Positions 28,625 through 41,123 of a stretch of DNA of 64,000 nt are shown one piece after another (within the stretch, counting starts at the first letter, position 1; every line of letters starts with the position of its first letter). The position numbers were made by a program, and so were the translations under genes. The DNA is from Dokdonella sp. Lineage in GTDB: Bacteria > Pseudomonadota > Gammaproteobacteria > Xanthomonadales > Rhodanobacteraceae. Where the stretch lies: positions 372,001 to 436,000 of the forward strand of contig JANQAE010000003.1 of assembly GCA_024707225.1 (NCBI GenBank). The letters run 5' to 3'. Under the pieces are notes generated by a model. The model was not told the DNA's origin. It made no database searches and saw only the letters and a list, made by a program, of their open reading frames with translations.

Positions 28625-29554
28625 CTATGCGAGCACCGCATCGAGCCCGCGCTCCCACGGCGCACGCTCGGCGAACTCGGCCGCCAGAAAATCGACGAAC
28701 GCGCGAACGCGCGGCGGCACCAGCCGCCGCTGCGGCATCACCGCGCTGATCGCGGTCGTCGCGATCGGATGGCCGGGCAGCACGGCCTCGAGCCGCCCGG
28801 CCCGCAGGTCGTCGGCGACGTGCCACAGCGAGTGCATCGCGATGCCTTCTCCGGCGAGCGCGGCGTCGCGCAGCAGCTCGCCGTAGTTGCTCTCGAAGCG
28901 TCCCTGCACGCGCACGGCGATCTCGCCGCCGTCGGGCGTACCGAATCGCCACACGTCCTGACGCCCGCTGCTGCCGAACAGCAGCAGACAGTCGTGTCCG
29001 GCCAGCGCCTCGGGACTGCGCGGCCGGCCGCGCCGCTGCAGGTACGCCGGCGACGCGCACAGCAGGCGCCGATTGACCGCGATGCGCCGCGCGACCAGTC
29101 GCGAATCCTCGAGCGCGCCGATGCGGATCGCCAGATCGAAGCCTTCGCTGACCAGATCGACGACCTGATCGCTCAGATGCACGCTCAGGCGCAGCCGCGG
29201 ATGCTGCGCCAGGAAGCGCGGCAGCACAGGCGACACGTACTGACGTCCGAACGAGGCCGACAGCGTCACGCGCAGCGTGCCGGCCACGGCCTCTGACGCC
29301 TCGCGCAAGCCGGCGCCGAGCGATTCGAGATCCTCGACCAGGGCCCGGCCCTGCTCGGCCAGGCGCGCACCCTCGGGCGTCGGATGCAGACGCCGCGTGG
29401 TCCGGTGCAGCAGGCGCACGCCCAGATCGCGTTCGAGCCGCTTGATGCGCTGGCTGGCGACCGCGACCGACAGGCCGAGGCTGTGCGCCGCCGCGGTGAT
29501 CGAGCCGAGGTCGAGCACACGCAGGAACAGGCTGAGGTCGTCGAGGCGATCCAC
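28625..29554 (-). CDS. LysR-family transcriptional regulator
   Basis: A 309-residue LysR-type regulator. The N-terminal winged helix-turn-helix (DDLSLFLRVLDLGSITAAAH, then AVASQRIKRLERDLGVRLLH) occupies residues 1-60. The C-terminal effector domain includes LRVTLSASFGRQYVSPVLPR and DLAIRIGALEDSRLVARRI. I place the start at GTG 29554, which gives the usual V-D-R-L-D-D-L opening; a TTG at 29563 is the alternative. It is divergent from the MFS exporter gene, which it probably regulates. Confidence 0.93.
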   Translation of the reverse strand: MDRLDDLSLFLRVLDLGSITAAAHSLGLSVAVASQRIKRLERDLGVRLLHRTTRRLHPTPEGARLAEQGRALVEDLESLGAGLREASEAVAGTLRVTLSASFGRQYVSPVLPRFLAQHPRLRLSVHLSDQVVDLVSEGFDLAIRIGALEDSRLVARRIAVNRRLLCASPAYLQRRGRPRSPEALAGHDCLLLFGSSGRQDVWRFGTPDGGEIAVRVQGRFESNYGELLRDAALAGEGIAMHSLWHVADDLRAGRLEAVLPGHPIATTAISAVMPQRRLVPPRVRAFVDFLAAEFAERAPWERGLDAVLA

Positions 29555-29559
29555 GATTC

Positions 29560-29574
29560 TCAATATTCCATTGA
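29560..29574. promoter_or_regulatory. Candidate LysR-type operator
   Basis: TCAAT-N5-ATTGA is an inverted repeat of the T-Nx-A type bound by LysR regulators. It is located directly upstream of the lysR start and about 85 bp upstream of the MFS gene, in a stretch clearly more AT-rich than its surroundings. Confidence 0.45.
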
Positions 29575-29658
29575 ATGTGATTAGCCATTATGTCGGTTTT
29601 CCGCGCACGGGAAAGCGCCGATGCTGCGCATCTCCCTGTCACCGTCCGGACGACGACC

Positions 29659-30881
29659 ATGCCCGCCTCCCCCACGCCCTCCCCGTCGCGCCTGCCGGTC
29701 GCGCTGTACGCACTGACCGCCGGCGCGTTCGGCATCGGCACGACCGAGTTCGTGATCATGGGCCTGCTGCTGCAGGTCGCCGGCGATCTGGGCGTGTCGA
29801 TCGGCGCGGCCGGCCTGCTGATCACCGGTTATGCGCTCGGCGTCTTCGTCGGCGCACCGCTGCTGACGACGCTGACCGCGCGGCTGCCGCGCAAGACCGT
29901 GCTGATCGCGCTGATGCTGATCTTCACGCTCGGCAACCTGGCCTGCGCACTGGCACCGACCTATCCGCTACTGATGGCCGCGCGCGTCGTGACCTCGCTG
30001 GCGCACGGCACGTTCTTCGGCGTCGGCGCGGTCGTCGCGACCGGCCTGGTCGCGCCCGAGCGCAAGGCCTCGGCGATCTCGATCATGTTCACCGGTCTGA
30101 CGGTCGCGACCCTGCTCGGCGTGCCGGCCGGCGCCTGGCTCGGCTTCGCGTTCGGCTGGCGCGCGACGTTCTGGGCGGTCACCGCGATCGGCGTCGTCGC
30201 GACGCTGGTGATTGCGGCCTGGGTGCCGGCCGATCGCGGACATGCCGCGCCGGCCGGCGGCGCGCTCGCCGAGTTCGCCGTGCTCAAGCGCCGTCAGGTG
30301 CTGCTCGGCCTGGCGATGACCGTGCTCGGCTTCGCCGGCGTGTTCACGGTGTTCACGTACATCCAGCCGATCCTGACCCGCGTCAGCGGCTTCGACGAGG
30401 CCGCGGTATCGCCGATCCTGCTGGTGTTCGGCGCCGGCCTGATCGTCGGCAACCTGGTCGGCGGCCGCCTCGCCGACCGGCGCCTGATGGCGACCCTGCT
30501 CGGCACGCTGCTGGTGCTGGCCGGCGTGCTCGCGCTCGGCACGCTGGCGATCCACCATCGCGCGGCCGCGTAGCGTTCGCCTGCATGCTCGGCATCGCCG
30601 CGTTCGCGACGGTCGCGCCGCTGCAGCTGCGCGTCCTGCAGCAGGCCGAAGGCGCCGGCCAGAACCTGGCATCCAGCCTCAACATCGCCGCGTTCAACCT
30701 CGGCAACGCGTTCGGCGCCTGGCTCGGCGGCTGGACGATCGAGCACGGCCCCGGCCTCGCCGCGGTGCCATGGGTCGCCGCCTTGGTCACGCTCGGCGGC
30801 CTGCTGATCGCGATCTGGAGCCGGCTGATCGAGCGGCGCAGCGCGATCGGCGCGCCCGCACTCGCGACCTGCCGACCGTGA
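29659..30881 (+). pseudogene. MFS transporter (AraJ/YdhP type), frameshifted
   Basis: Conceptually a 12-helix drug or sugar exporter of about 407 residues. The first frame (29659-30573) encodes PVALYALTAGAFGIGTTEFV and nine to ten helices and stops after AIHHRAAA. The remaining C-terminus (CMLGIAAFATVAPLQLRVL, then NLASSLNIAAFNLGNAFGAW) continues in another frame to 30881. The shift fits the loss of one base near 30567-30570, beside GCGCGGCCGC. An upstream ATG at 29590 is possible. It may be a true inactivation or an assembly indel, since similar single-base losses occur elsewhere in the window. It is divergent from a LysR gene. Confidence 0.85.
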
Positions 30882-30981
30882 TCCGCCGCCGCGGCCGCAT
30901 CGCGGCCGGACCGTATCATCGCAGCGGACACGGTCCGCTCGCGCAACCTCCCTCTTCCCGCCCGCCCCCGGAGTCCTCCCC

Positions 30982-31998
30982 ATGAAAGCCATCGCGCTGA
31001 CCCGCTACCTGCCGATCGACGACCCCGAGTCCCTGGTCGACGTCGACCTGCCCGACCCCACCCCCGACCGCCACGACCTGCTGGTGCGGGTCGAGGCGGT
31101 CTCGGTCAATCCGGTCGACACCAAGCTGCGCGCGCCCAAGGCCCAGGTCGAGTCCGAGCCGCGCGTGCTCGGTTTCGACGCGGCCGGCACCGTCGTCGCG
31201 GTCGGCGCCGACGTGACCGGCTTCAAGCCCGGCGACGCGGTCTACTACGCCGGCGACGTCACGCGCCCCGGCAGCAACGCGCAGCTGCAGCGCGTCGATG
31301 CGCGCATCGTCGGGCGCAAGCCGGCGACGCTCGATTTCGCGCAGGCCGCGGCCCTGCCGCTGACGACGATCACCGCCTGGGAACTGCTGTTCCAGCGCAT
31401 GCCGTTCGATTCCGAGAGCGGCGGCGCCGGCCAGACGCTGCTGATCATCGCCGGCGCCGGCGGCGTCGGCTCGATCGCGATCCAGCTGGCGCGGCGCGCC
31501 GGCTTCACGGTGATCGCGACCGCCTCGCGTCCGCAGACCGTCGCCTGGTGCCGCGAGCTCGGCGCGCACCACGTCGTCGACCACCGCCAGCCGCTCGCGC
31601 CGCAGCTGGCCGCGCTCGGCTTCACGACGGTCGATGCGGCGATCAACCTGGCCGACACCGATCGCTACTGGCAGGTGCTCGGCGAGCTGCTCGCGCCGCA
31701 GGGCCATCTCGGCCTGATCGTCGAGCCGACCGGCACGCTGCGCATCGGCGATCCGTACAAGGCCAAGTGCATCGGCATCCACTGGGAGATGATGTTCGCG
31801 CGGCCGCGCTTCCGCACCGCCGACATGGCCGAACAGGGCGCGATCCTCGACCGCGTCGCCGACCTGATCGACGCCGGCGAGCTGCGCACGACGCTGACCG
31901 AGACGCTGACGCCGATCGATGCCGCGAACCTGCGCGAGGCGCACCGCCGGCTCGAATCGGGCACGACGATCGGCAAGCTGGCACTGTCGGGCTGGTGA
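30982..31998 (+). CDS. Zinc-independent quinone oxidoreductase-type alcohol dehydrogenase
   Basis: A 338-residue medium-chain dehydrogenase/reductase of the zinc-binding alcohol dehydrogenase / quinone oxidoreductase group. The GroES-like N-terminal domain has VEAVSVNPVDTKLRAPK and LGFDAAGTVVAVGADVTGF. The Rossmann domain starts LLIIAGAGGVGSIAIQLARR, the NADPH site. No structural zinc cysteine cluster is visible, which favours the quinone-oxidoreductase type. It begins after the MFS gene with a possible -10 box TATCAT at 30914-30919. The substrate is not evident. Confidence 0.9.
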   Translation: MKAIALTRYLPIDDPESLVDVDLPDPTPDRHDLLVRVEAVSVNPVDTKLRAPKAQVESEPRVLGFDAAGTVVAVGADVTGFKPGDAVYYAGDVTRPGSNAQLQRVDARIVGRKPATLDFAQAAALPLTTITAWELLFQRMPFDSESGGAGQTLLIIAGAGGVGSIAIQLARRAGFTVIATASRPQTVAWCRELGAHHVVDHRQPLAPQLAALGFTTVDAAINLADTDRYWQVLGELLAPQGHLGLIVEPTGTLRIGDPYKAKCIGIHWEMMFARPRFRTADMAEQGAILDRVADLIDAGELRTTLTETLTPIDAANLREAHRRLESGTTIGKLALSGW

Positions 31999-34533
<2,535 letters not shown>

Positions 34534-34561
34534 GACCGATACAGGGGACGATCCGCCGCGC

Positions 34562-35356
34562 TCAGGCCGTGCGGGTGGCCGAGCCGTTCGACGCGCGCAG
34601 GTCGAGGACCGCGCCGCGCAGGCCGGCTGCCGCGTCGCCGAGCAGAAACGCCGCGGCGGCGCCGGCCGCATCGGGTGTCGGCAGGCTCATCGTGTCCTCG
34701 CCGAACCAGGCGGTGCGTCGCAGCGCGCTGCGCATCGGCCCCGGCAGCAGGCCGTGGACGCGCACCGGACCGTTGTCGGTTTCCTCGTGCAGGATCGAGA
34801 CCAGGCCGGCCAACGCGTGCTTGGCGACGCCGTAGCCGCCCCAGAACGCCTTGCCGACGGTCGCCGGATCGTCGAACACGAACACGACCGCGGCGCGCTC
34901 GCGCAGCCGCAGCAGCGGCAGGCAGGCCTGGGTCAGCAGGAACGGCGCGGTCAGGTTGACCTGCTGCGTGCGCGTCCATTCCTCGGGCTTGATCTGATCG
35001 ACCGGCTGCAGGCCGGCGAACTGAGCGGCGGCGTGCACGATGCCGTCGAGCCGTCCGCATTCGCGTTCGATCGTGTCGGCGACCTGGCCGTAGTCGGCCG
35101 GGGTCGCGCCGGCCAGATCGAGCGGATAGATCGCCGGCTGCGCCGGACCGGCCGCGGCGACCTCGTCGTAGAGCGCCTCCAGCGCGCGCACCTTGCGGCC
35201 GAGCAGGACCACGCCGGCGCCGGCCGCCGCGCACGCGAGCGCGGCCGCGCGGCCGAGGCCGCCGGCGGCACCGGTGACGAGAACGGTGCGCCCGTCCAGA
35301 GCACCGGCCGCGGGCGTCGGCTCCGCGACGCGGGCCAGTGCGAGGCGTCCGATCAC
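34562..35356 (-). CDS. SDR family oxidoreductase (YciK-like)
   Basis: A 264-residue short-chain dehydrogenase/reductase. The NAD(P)-binding [19 protein letters not shown] is near residues 28-46, D-L-A-G marks the second cofactor contact, and the active-site [11 protein letters not shown] supplies Tyr and Lys. [16 protein letters not shown] and the overall pattern resemble YciK-type proteins of unknown substrate. The GTG start at 35356 overlaps the stop of the upstream glutaredoxin gene (GTGA), giving strong coupling between the two. The open frame continues upstream but only as Arg-rich shadow sequence. Confidence 0.85.
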   Translation of the reverse strand: MIGRLALARVAEPTPAAGALDGRTVLVTGAAGGLGRAAALACAAAGAGVVLLGRKVRALEALYDEVAAAGPAQPAIYPLDLAGATPADYGQVADTIERECGRLDGIVHAAAQFAGLQPVDQIKPEEWTRTQQVNLTAPFLLTQACLPLLRLRERAAVVFVFDDPATVGKAFWGGYGVAKHALAGLVSILHEETDNGPVRVHGLLPGPMRSALRRTAWFGEDTMSLPTPDAAGAAAAFLLGDAAAGLRGAVLDLRASNGSATRTA

Positions 35357-35670
35357 GCTTTCTGGACGTCCTTGACGATGCGTTCGAGCTCGCCGGACTC
35401 GTAGAGCTCCAGCGTGATGTCGCAGCCGCCGATCAGCTCGCCGTGGACGAACAGCTGCGGGAACGTCGGCCAGTTCGAATAGCGCGGCAGCGTCGCGCGC
35501 ACTTCGGGATCTTCGAGCACGTTGACGGCATGGAAGTCGGCACCGACCGCCTTGAGCGCCTTGACGGTACGACTGGAGAAACCGCACATCGGAAACTGCG
35601 GCGTGCCCTTCATGTAGAGCACGACCGGATGCGCGGCCAGGGTGTTCTTGATGCGTTCGGTGGTTTCCAT
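35353..35670 (-). CDS. grxD: Monothiol glutaredoxin Grx4
   Basis: The 105-residue protein [20 protein letters not shown] carries the CGFS active site ([16 protein letters not shown]) that defines monothiol glutaredoxins. These bind and transfer 2Fe-2S clusters with glutathione. The C-terminal motif [20 protein letters not shown] is also conserved. Length matches the family. It is translationally coupled to the downstream SDR gene and is divergent from the superoxide dismutase gene, so an oxidative-stress or iron context is plausible. Confidence 0.96.
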   Translation of the reverse strand: METTERIKNTLAAHPVVLYMKGTPQFPMCGFSSRTVKALKAVGADFHAVNVLEDPEVRATLPRYSNWPTFPQLFVHGELIGGCDITLELYESGELERIVKDVQKA

Positions 35671-35806
35671 CGCGGATGCCGGAGAAGGACGGAGGCGTTC
35701 AGGCCCAGATGGGCATTCTACCCGTTCCGTACAAGGCCCGCGGCCGGGCCTGCCGCGCTGCTCCACGCAGCGCAGGCCGCCGGTATCCACGAACGGTGGC
35801 AGGGCC

Positions 35807-35812
35807 TACACT
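35807..35812 (+). promoter_or_regulatory. Possible -10 element of sodB
   Basis: TACACT at 35807-35812, preceded by GGCC, resembles other -10-like boxes in this window (C-T-A-C-A-C-T). A start near 35819 would leave a leader of about 32 bases before the sodB ATG. No strong -35 is seen. Confidence 0.4.
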
Positions 35813-35850
35813 TTCGCATCCTTCCCCACCCATCGGCAGGAGCTCAACCC

Positions 35851-36429
35851 ATGGCCATCGAACTTCCCCCGCTTCCCTGGGCACGCGACGCGCTGGCGCC
35901 GCACATCTCGGCGGAGACGATCGACTACCACTACGGCAAGCATCACCAGACCTACGTCACCAACCTCAACAACCAGATCAAGGGCACCGAGTTCGAGGAT
36001 CTGCCGCTCGAGGAGATCATCCGCAAGTCCAGCGGCGGCATGTTCAACAACGCCGCACAGATCTGGAACCACACGTTCTACTGGAACTGCCTGTCGCCGA
36101 ACGGCGGCGGCGAGCCGAGCGGCGTGCTGGCCGACAAGATCAACCAGGCGTTCGGCGATTTCGCCAAGTTCAAGGAAGAGTTCACGAAGACCTCGGTCGG
36201 CACGTTCGGCTCCGGCTGGGGCTGGCTCGTGCAGCGTCCGGACGGCAGCCTCGCGCTCGCCAGCACGTCCAACGCCGGCACGCCGCTGACCGGCAGCGAC
36301 CGCGCCCTGCTGACCTGCGACGTCTGGGAACACGCCTACTACATCGACTACCGCAACGCGCGGCCGAAGTACGTCGAGGCGTTCTGGAACCTCGTCAACT
36401 GGGACTTCGTCACCAGCCAGCTGGCCTGA
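35851..36429 (+). CDS. sodB: Superoxide dismutase [Fe]
   Basis: A 192-residue cytoplasmic iron superoxide dismutase. Metal ligands are visible in [13 protein letters not shown] (first His), [20 protein letters not shown] (second His) and [13 protein letters not shown] (Asp and third His). The [11 protein letters not shown] context is of the Fe type rather than the Mn type. AGGAG lies eight bases before the ATG at 35851. It is divergent from grxD-SDR with about 180 bp between. About 260 bp of featureless GC-rich DNA follow before the next gene. Confidence 0.97.
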   Translation: MAIELPPLPWARDALAPHISAETIDYHYGKHHQTYVTNLNNQIKGTEFEDLPLEEIIRKSSGGMFNNAAQIWNHTFYWNCLSPNGGGEPSGVLADKINQAFGDFAKFKEEFTKTSVGTFGSGWGWLVQRPDGSLALASTSNAGTPLTGSDRALLTCDVWEHAYYIDYRNARPKYVEAFWNLVNWDFVTSQLA

Positions 36430-36691
36430 TCGCCCGCCGCGGCGCCGGACGCCTCCGCGTCCGCGCGCCGCATCACGCTCGGCGGCGCTCGCCGTCGACC
36501 GGTGCCGCGCCCGGCGCAGATGGCGCCGGGGCCGCTCTCCGTTTTCGACTCATCCGCCGCCGGCCGTGCCGCTTCGCGCGCGCATCGGCTCGCATCGGGA
36601 CGGTATCGCCGTGCGCGGCCGGCGCTGCGTTCGGTACTACCAGCCAGCCCTGGCAACGCCCGCGCGACGGCCGCGCGGCGGCGCGAGCGCC

Positions 36692-39600
36692 TCAGGACAG
36701 GATGCGCTGCACCGCGCGCCGAGCGGCCTCGAACGAGAAATGCTCGCGCACGTTACGCAGGCCGTTCGTGGACAGAAGGTTCCACAAGGTCTCGTCGCGA
36801 TACGCCTGCACGACCGCATCGGCGAAAGCGGCGGCGTCATCGGCGACCAGCACGTCCTCGCCGGACCGCACGTGCATGCCCTCGACCGCGACCGGTGTCG
36901 CGACCACCGGCAGGCCATAGCTCATCGCCATGTTGACCTTGCCCTTGACGCCGGCGCCGTAGCGCAGCGGCGCGACCGACACGCGGCAGCCGTCCATCAT
37001 CGGCGCCAGGTCCGGCAGGTAGCCGTGCACCTCGACGCCGTCGCCGGCCAGCGCCTGTACGGCCGGCGTCAGCTTGCTGCCGACGATGTGGAAGCGCACG
37101 TCCGGCAAGGCCGCGCGGATCCGCGCGAAGACCTCACCGACGAACCAGATCACCGCGTCGGCGTTCGGCGGATGCTCGAAACCGCCGACGAAGACCAGAT
37201 CGTGGCGTTCGGCCCAGGGCCGGCGACAGCCGTAGACCTCGTGCACGTTCGACAGGATCTCCACGCGTGCGCCCGGCGCATCGACGGCGAGCAGCTCGCG
37301 CTCGGCCGGACTGACCACGACGGTGACGTCGCACTCGCGCATCAGGCGCAGCTCCTGCGTGCGCGTCGCCGCGGCCTGGCGCGCCAGATCCTCGCGTCCG
37401 GCCAGTTCGGCGGCGCGCCGCTCGCGCAGGTAGTGCAGGTCCACCGTGTCGAAGATCAGCCGCGCGCGCGGCGCGTGCAGGCGGGCCAGGCCGACGTAGT
37501 GGCTCGCGACGTAGTGGCGCGACAGCACGATCGCGTCGAACTCGGCGCCGCGCGCGCGGAACCACGCGACCGGATCGGACACGTAGGGGTGGTACAGCAC
37601 CTCGACGCCGAGCGCCTGCAGCGCCTCACTGTAGCGTTCGACCCAGGCGCGGTTGTCGGGCAGGAACGTGACCTGGCAGCCGATGTCGCGCAGCACGCGC
37701 ATCAGATTGACCATGCGCAGCGAGCCCGAATCCTGATCCGGCGCCGGCGTCGTCGCGTCGACGATCAGCACGCGCCGCTGCGCGCGGTGCGTCGCGGCCA
37801 GGCCGATCGGCGTGCCCGGCGCGGGCTGGTGCGCGAGCGCGTCGCGCCACTTCTCGCGGAACTTGCCGTGGTTGACGACCTGGTAGCGCTTGATGCCGCT
37901 GGTGGTGTCGGTGCCCGAGGTGATGCCCTCGAAGTGGACGACGGTCGAGGCCGGCTCGTAGAACACGCGCAGGCCGGCCGCACGCACCGCGAACGCGAGA
38001 TCGGTGTCCTCGTAATAGGCCGGCGCATAGCGCGTGTCGAAGCGGCCGAGCCGCTCGAACAGGGCACGCGGCAGCATGATCGCCGCGCCCGAGCAATAGT
38101 CGGCCTCGCGCCGGAACCGATAGCGCGGATCGTCCGGATCGTCGAAGCGGCCGTAGTTCCAGCCCGAGGCGTCGTCGAAGACGATGCCGCCGGCCTCCTG
38201 CAGGCGCCCGTCCGGATAGACCAGCCGCGCGCCGACCAGGCCGGCCTCGGGCTCCTGCTCGAAACAGCGCAGCAGCGCCTCGAGCCAGCCGGCGGTGACG
38301 ACGGTGTCGTTGTTGAGAAACAGCACGTACTCGCCGCGCGCGGCCGCCGCCCCTGCATTGCACGAGCCGATGAAGCCGAGATTGGCGGCATTGCGGATCA
38401 CGCGCACGCCCTCGACCTGCGCGAGCTTGGCCGGCGTGTCGTCGCCGGAGCCGTCGTCGACGACGATCGTCTCGAACGCGACCGCGCCGGCGTGCTCGGC
38501 CAGCGAACGCAGGCAGGCCACCGTATAGGCGATCTTGTTGTAGACCGGGATCACGACCGACACCGTCGGCTCGGCAGCGGCCGGCAGCGCGAACGGGGCG
38601 AAGCGGCCATCCGGCTCGGCATAGGTCCTGAGCCGTCGCGGCGGCGGCGCCGCGCGCAGCTCGCGGCCGATTCGCGCCAGCGTGCCGGCCAGGCCGCGCC
38701 GCGCCAGGCTGCCGCGCACGCGGCCGAGCAGACCGGCCACGCGCAGGCGGTGATACCGCGCCGCGGCGCGCAGGCCGCGCAGCCGCGCCATCGCCGCACG
38801 CAGCGGCGCGGTGACGCGCCAGGACGTACTGGCCAGCATCTGCTCGTAGACCGGTTTGATGCGGCCGAGCTCCTCGTTCAGCGCCAGCGCCCAGCGCGAG
38901 CGCTCGTCGAACTCGCCGCGCAGCACGCCGAGCTCGCGATCGAGCCGGTGACCCCACTCGCCGCGGCGCGCGCTCTCGCGTTCGGCTGCGGCGAGATCAC
39001 GGTCCAGCGTCGCCGCGCGCCGGCCGATCGCGGCCAGATCGCGGGCGCGGCAGCGGCCTGCATCGTCGCTGCGCCGATCGACGCGGCGCGGTAGCGCAGC
39101 GCCGGTCGCGGCGAGGACGGCAGCAGGTCGGCATAGGCCCGGCTCATCGCGGCCAGATCGGGCTCGCGGAACGTCGACAGCGTGTTGCGTACCGCCTCGA
39201 GCCGGCCGCGGTCGGCGAGGATCGCATCGATGCCGGCGATCACGGCCGCGGGCTCCGGATCGACCAGCAGGCCGTCGACGCCGTCGCGGATCCGCTCGGC
39301 CAGCGCGCCGACGCGCGTCGCGACGACCGGCACACCGAGGCTGCGCAGCTCCGACAGCGTGTAGCCGAAGGTCTCGGCGACGGTCGGCAGCAGCAGGGCC
39401 GCATCGGCGGCGACGCGCGCGGCCAGGTCCGGCAGTTCGTCGCGCCGGTAGTCCAGCACGATGTGCACGCCGCGCTCGCCGAACAGGCGATGCGCGTCGC
39501 TGCCGGCACCGACCAGAAACAGCTCGGCACGCTCGCGCAAGGCCGGCAGCACGGCCTGCAGCAGTTCGCCGCCCTTGCCGCGACGGATCCGGCCCGGAAT

Positions 39601-41015
39601 CAGCAGACGCAGCCGTGGCCGGGCCGGCACCGCGGCCGGCGCGACCGGCCGGCGCCAGTCGGCGATGCCGTGCGCAATCACCGTCGCCGGCAGCTCGCGC
39701 AGCTCCGGCGCCAGGCGCAGATCGTCCTCGAGCGCGGCGCGGCTCGGCGCGGCCAGCTGCAGGCGTGCCGCGAGCGCGGCGGCCACGAACGCATCGCGCA
39801 GCCGCGCCCAGTGGTCCGGATCGCGCTCGGTGAACTCGTAGTCGGCGCCGGCGGCGGCCAGGTCGGCGCTGCGTTGCGCGGCGTCGAAGGCCAGGCGTGG
39901 ATCGCCGAAATCGCGATGCAGCACCGGCCACAGCGGATAGTGGTCGTGCACGATGCGCACGGTCGGCAGGCCGGTGCGCAGCGCGTCGAGGCTGTGGCCG
40001 ATCAGCGAGGAGACGACGACCGCGTCGACGCCGTAGTCGGCGACGACGGACTCGAGCACGGCGCGGTAGCCGGCGTCGGCGATGGCGGTATCGGCGATCG
40101 GCCGCGGCAGCGCGACGCGTCGCAGCGGCGGCCCGCACAACGCACCGTCGTGCAGCTCGAGCCATTCGCCGGGGCGCTTGCGCGCCGGACTGCCGCGCGC
40201 GATCAGCACCAGATGATGCGCGTCGCCGTAGCTCGACGCGAAGTCGCGCACCCAGCGCTCGGCGCCGCCGCCCCAGCCGTGCAGCACGTGCAGCAGCACC
40301 GGGCGCGTGTCGAGTCCGGCCAGGCCCGGCGCCGCGCCGGCATCGAGCGCGGCGCGCACGCGTTCGCGCAGCGCCGCCAGCGGCGAGGGCGGCTCCGGAT
40401 CGCGCGGATCGGTCTCGGCCGGCGCACCGCCGAGACGGCCGCCGGTGGCGACATAGACATGGTCCAGCACGACGCCGCGCAGACCGGCATCGAGCGCCGC
40501 TTCGAGCCAGCGCCGCTGCGAGAGGTCCAGGTTCGCCAGCGCGGAGGGATGCCAGGCCGACAGCGGCGCCCGCGCGACCGGCCCGTCGAACCAGCCGCGC
40601 GCGCCGTAGGCGTAGCAAAGCGCATCGAGGCGCTCGGCCGGCGCGTCGCTGACCGAGCCCGGCGGCAGCGGCGAACGCGCCGGATCGACGTCGTCGAGCG
40701 GTACCGCCACCAGCACGCCGGGCTCGTCGAGCGCGCGCAGCAGGCGCTCGATCGCATACGGCGGCAGGCGCGCGTCGGTGCGGACCAGCACCAGGGTCTC
40801 GCCCGGGAACGCCGCGCCAGCGCCGGCAGCAGGACCTGCGGATCGTCGCCGGCCGGCAGGCCCGACAGATGGACGGCCTCGCGATCGGCGTCGGCCACCG
40901 GCCAGGCGCCGGCCAGCACCGGTGCCGTCGCGGTCCGGCCGAAGCCGGCCAGCGTCGCGGCGGTCGGCGCGGCCGAACCGAACAGGCAGAGGCGGTAACT
41001 CCGGATCGACGTCAT
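36692..41015 (-). pseudogene. Giant multidomain glycosyltransferase, interrupted by two frameshifts
   Basis: Read across three frames, one continuous protein of about 1440 residues is encoded: MTSIRSYRLCLFGSAAPTAA at 41015, an unassigned N-terminal domain, then a GT4-type domain (RGKGGELLQAVLPALRERAE; PTVAETFGYTLSELRSLGVP). A coiled coil follows, ending LASTSWRVTAPLRAAMARLR, then a GT2 domain (VSVVIPVYNKIAYTVACLRS; LFLNNDTVVTAGWLEALLRC) and a second GT4 domain (FVGGFEHPPNADAVIWFVGE) ending at 36692. Single-base losses near 40811-40817 and 39045-39047 split the frames; both sit in GCGCGG-type sequence and may be assembly indels. Such fusions usually build O-antigen or capsule glycans, but no polysaccharide cluster surrounds it. 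Confidence 0.85.
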
Positions 41016-41077
41016 GGTGACCAGCCGCAGGGCGACCGGCGATTATCCGGGATGGCGCCGCGCCCTGTCACTTTGGC

Positions 41078-41083
41078 TACACT
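41078..41083 (+). promoter_or_regulatory. Possible -10 element of mrcB
   Basis: TACACT preceded by TTTGGC lies 40 bp upstream of the mrcB start and in the gap to the divergent glycosyltransferase gene. The expected transcription start is near 41090. No -35 hexamer is evident at the proper spacing. Confidence 0.4.
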
Positions 41084-41123
41084 GGGCCGCTCCCGTCTCC
41101 TGGACGCTGCTTAGCACTCCGGC

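Noticed and set aside
36566-39094. An 842-codon plus-strand frame over the glycosyltransferase
   Set aside because: Shadow composition; the GT2 and GT4 motifs are on the minus strand.
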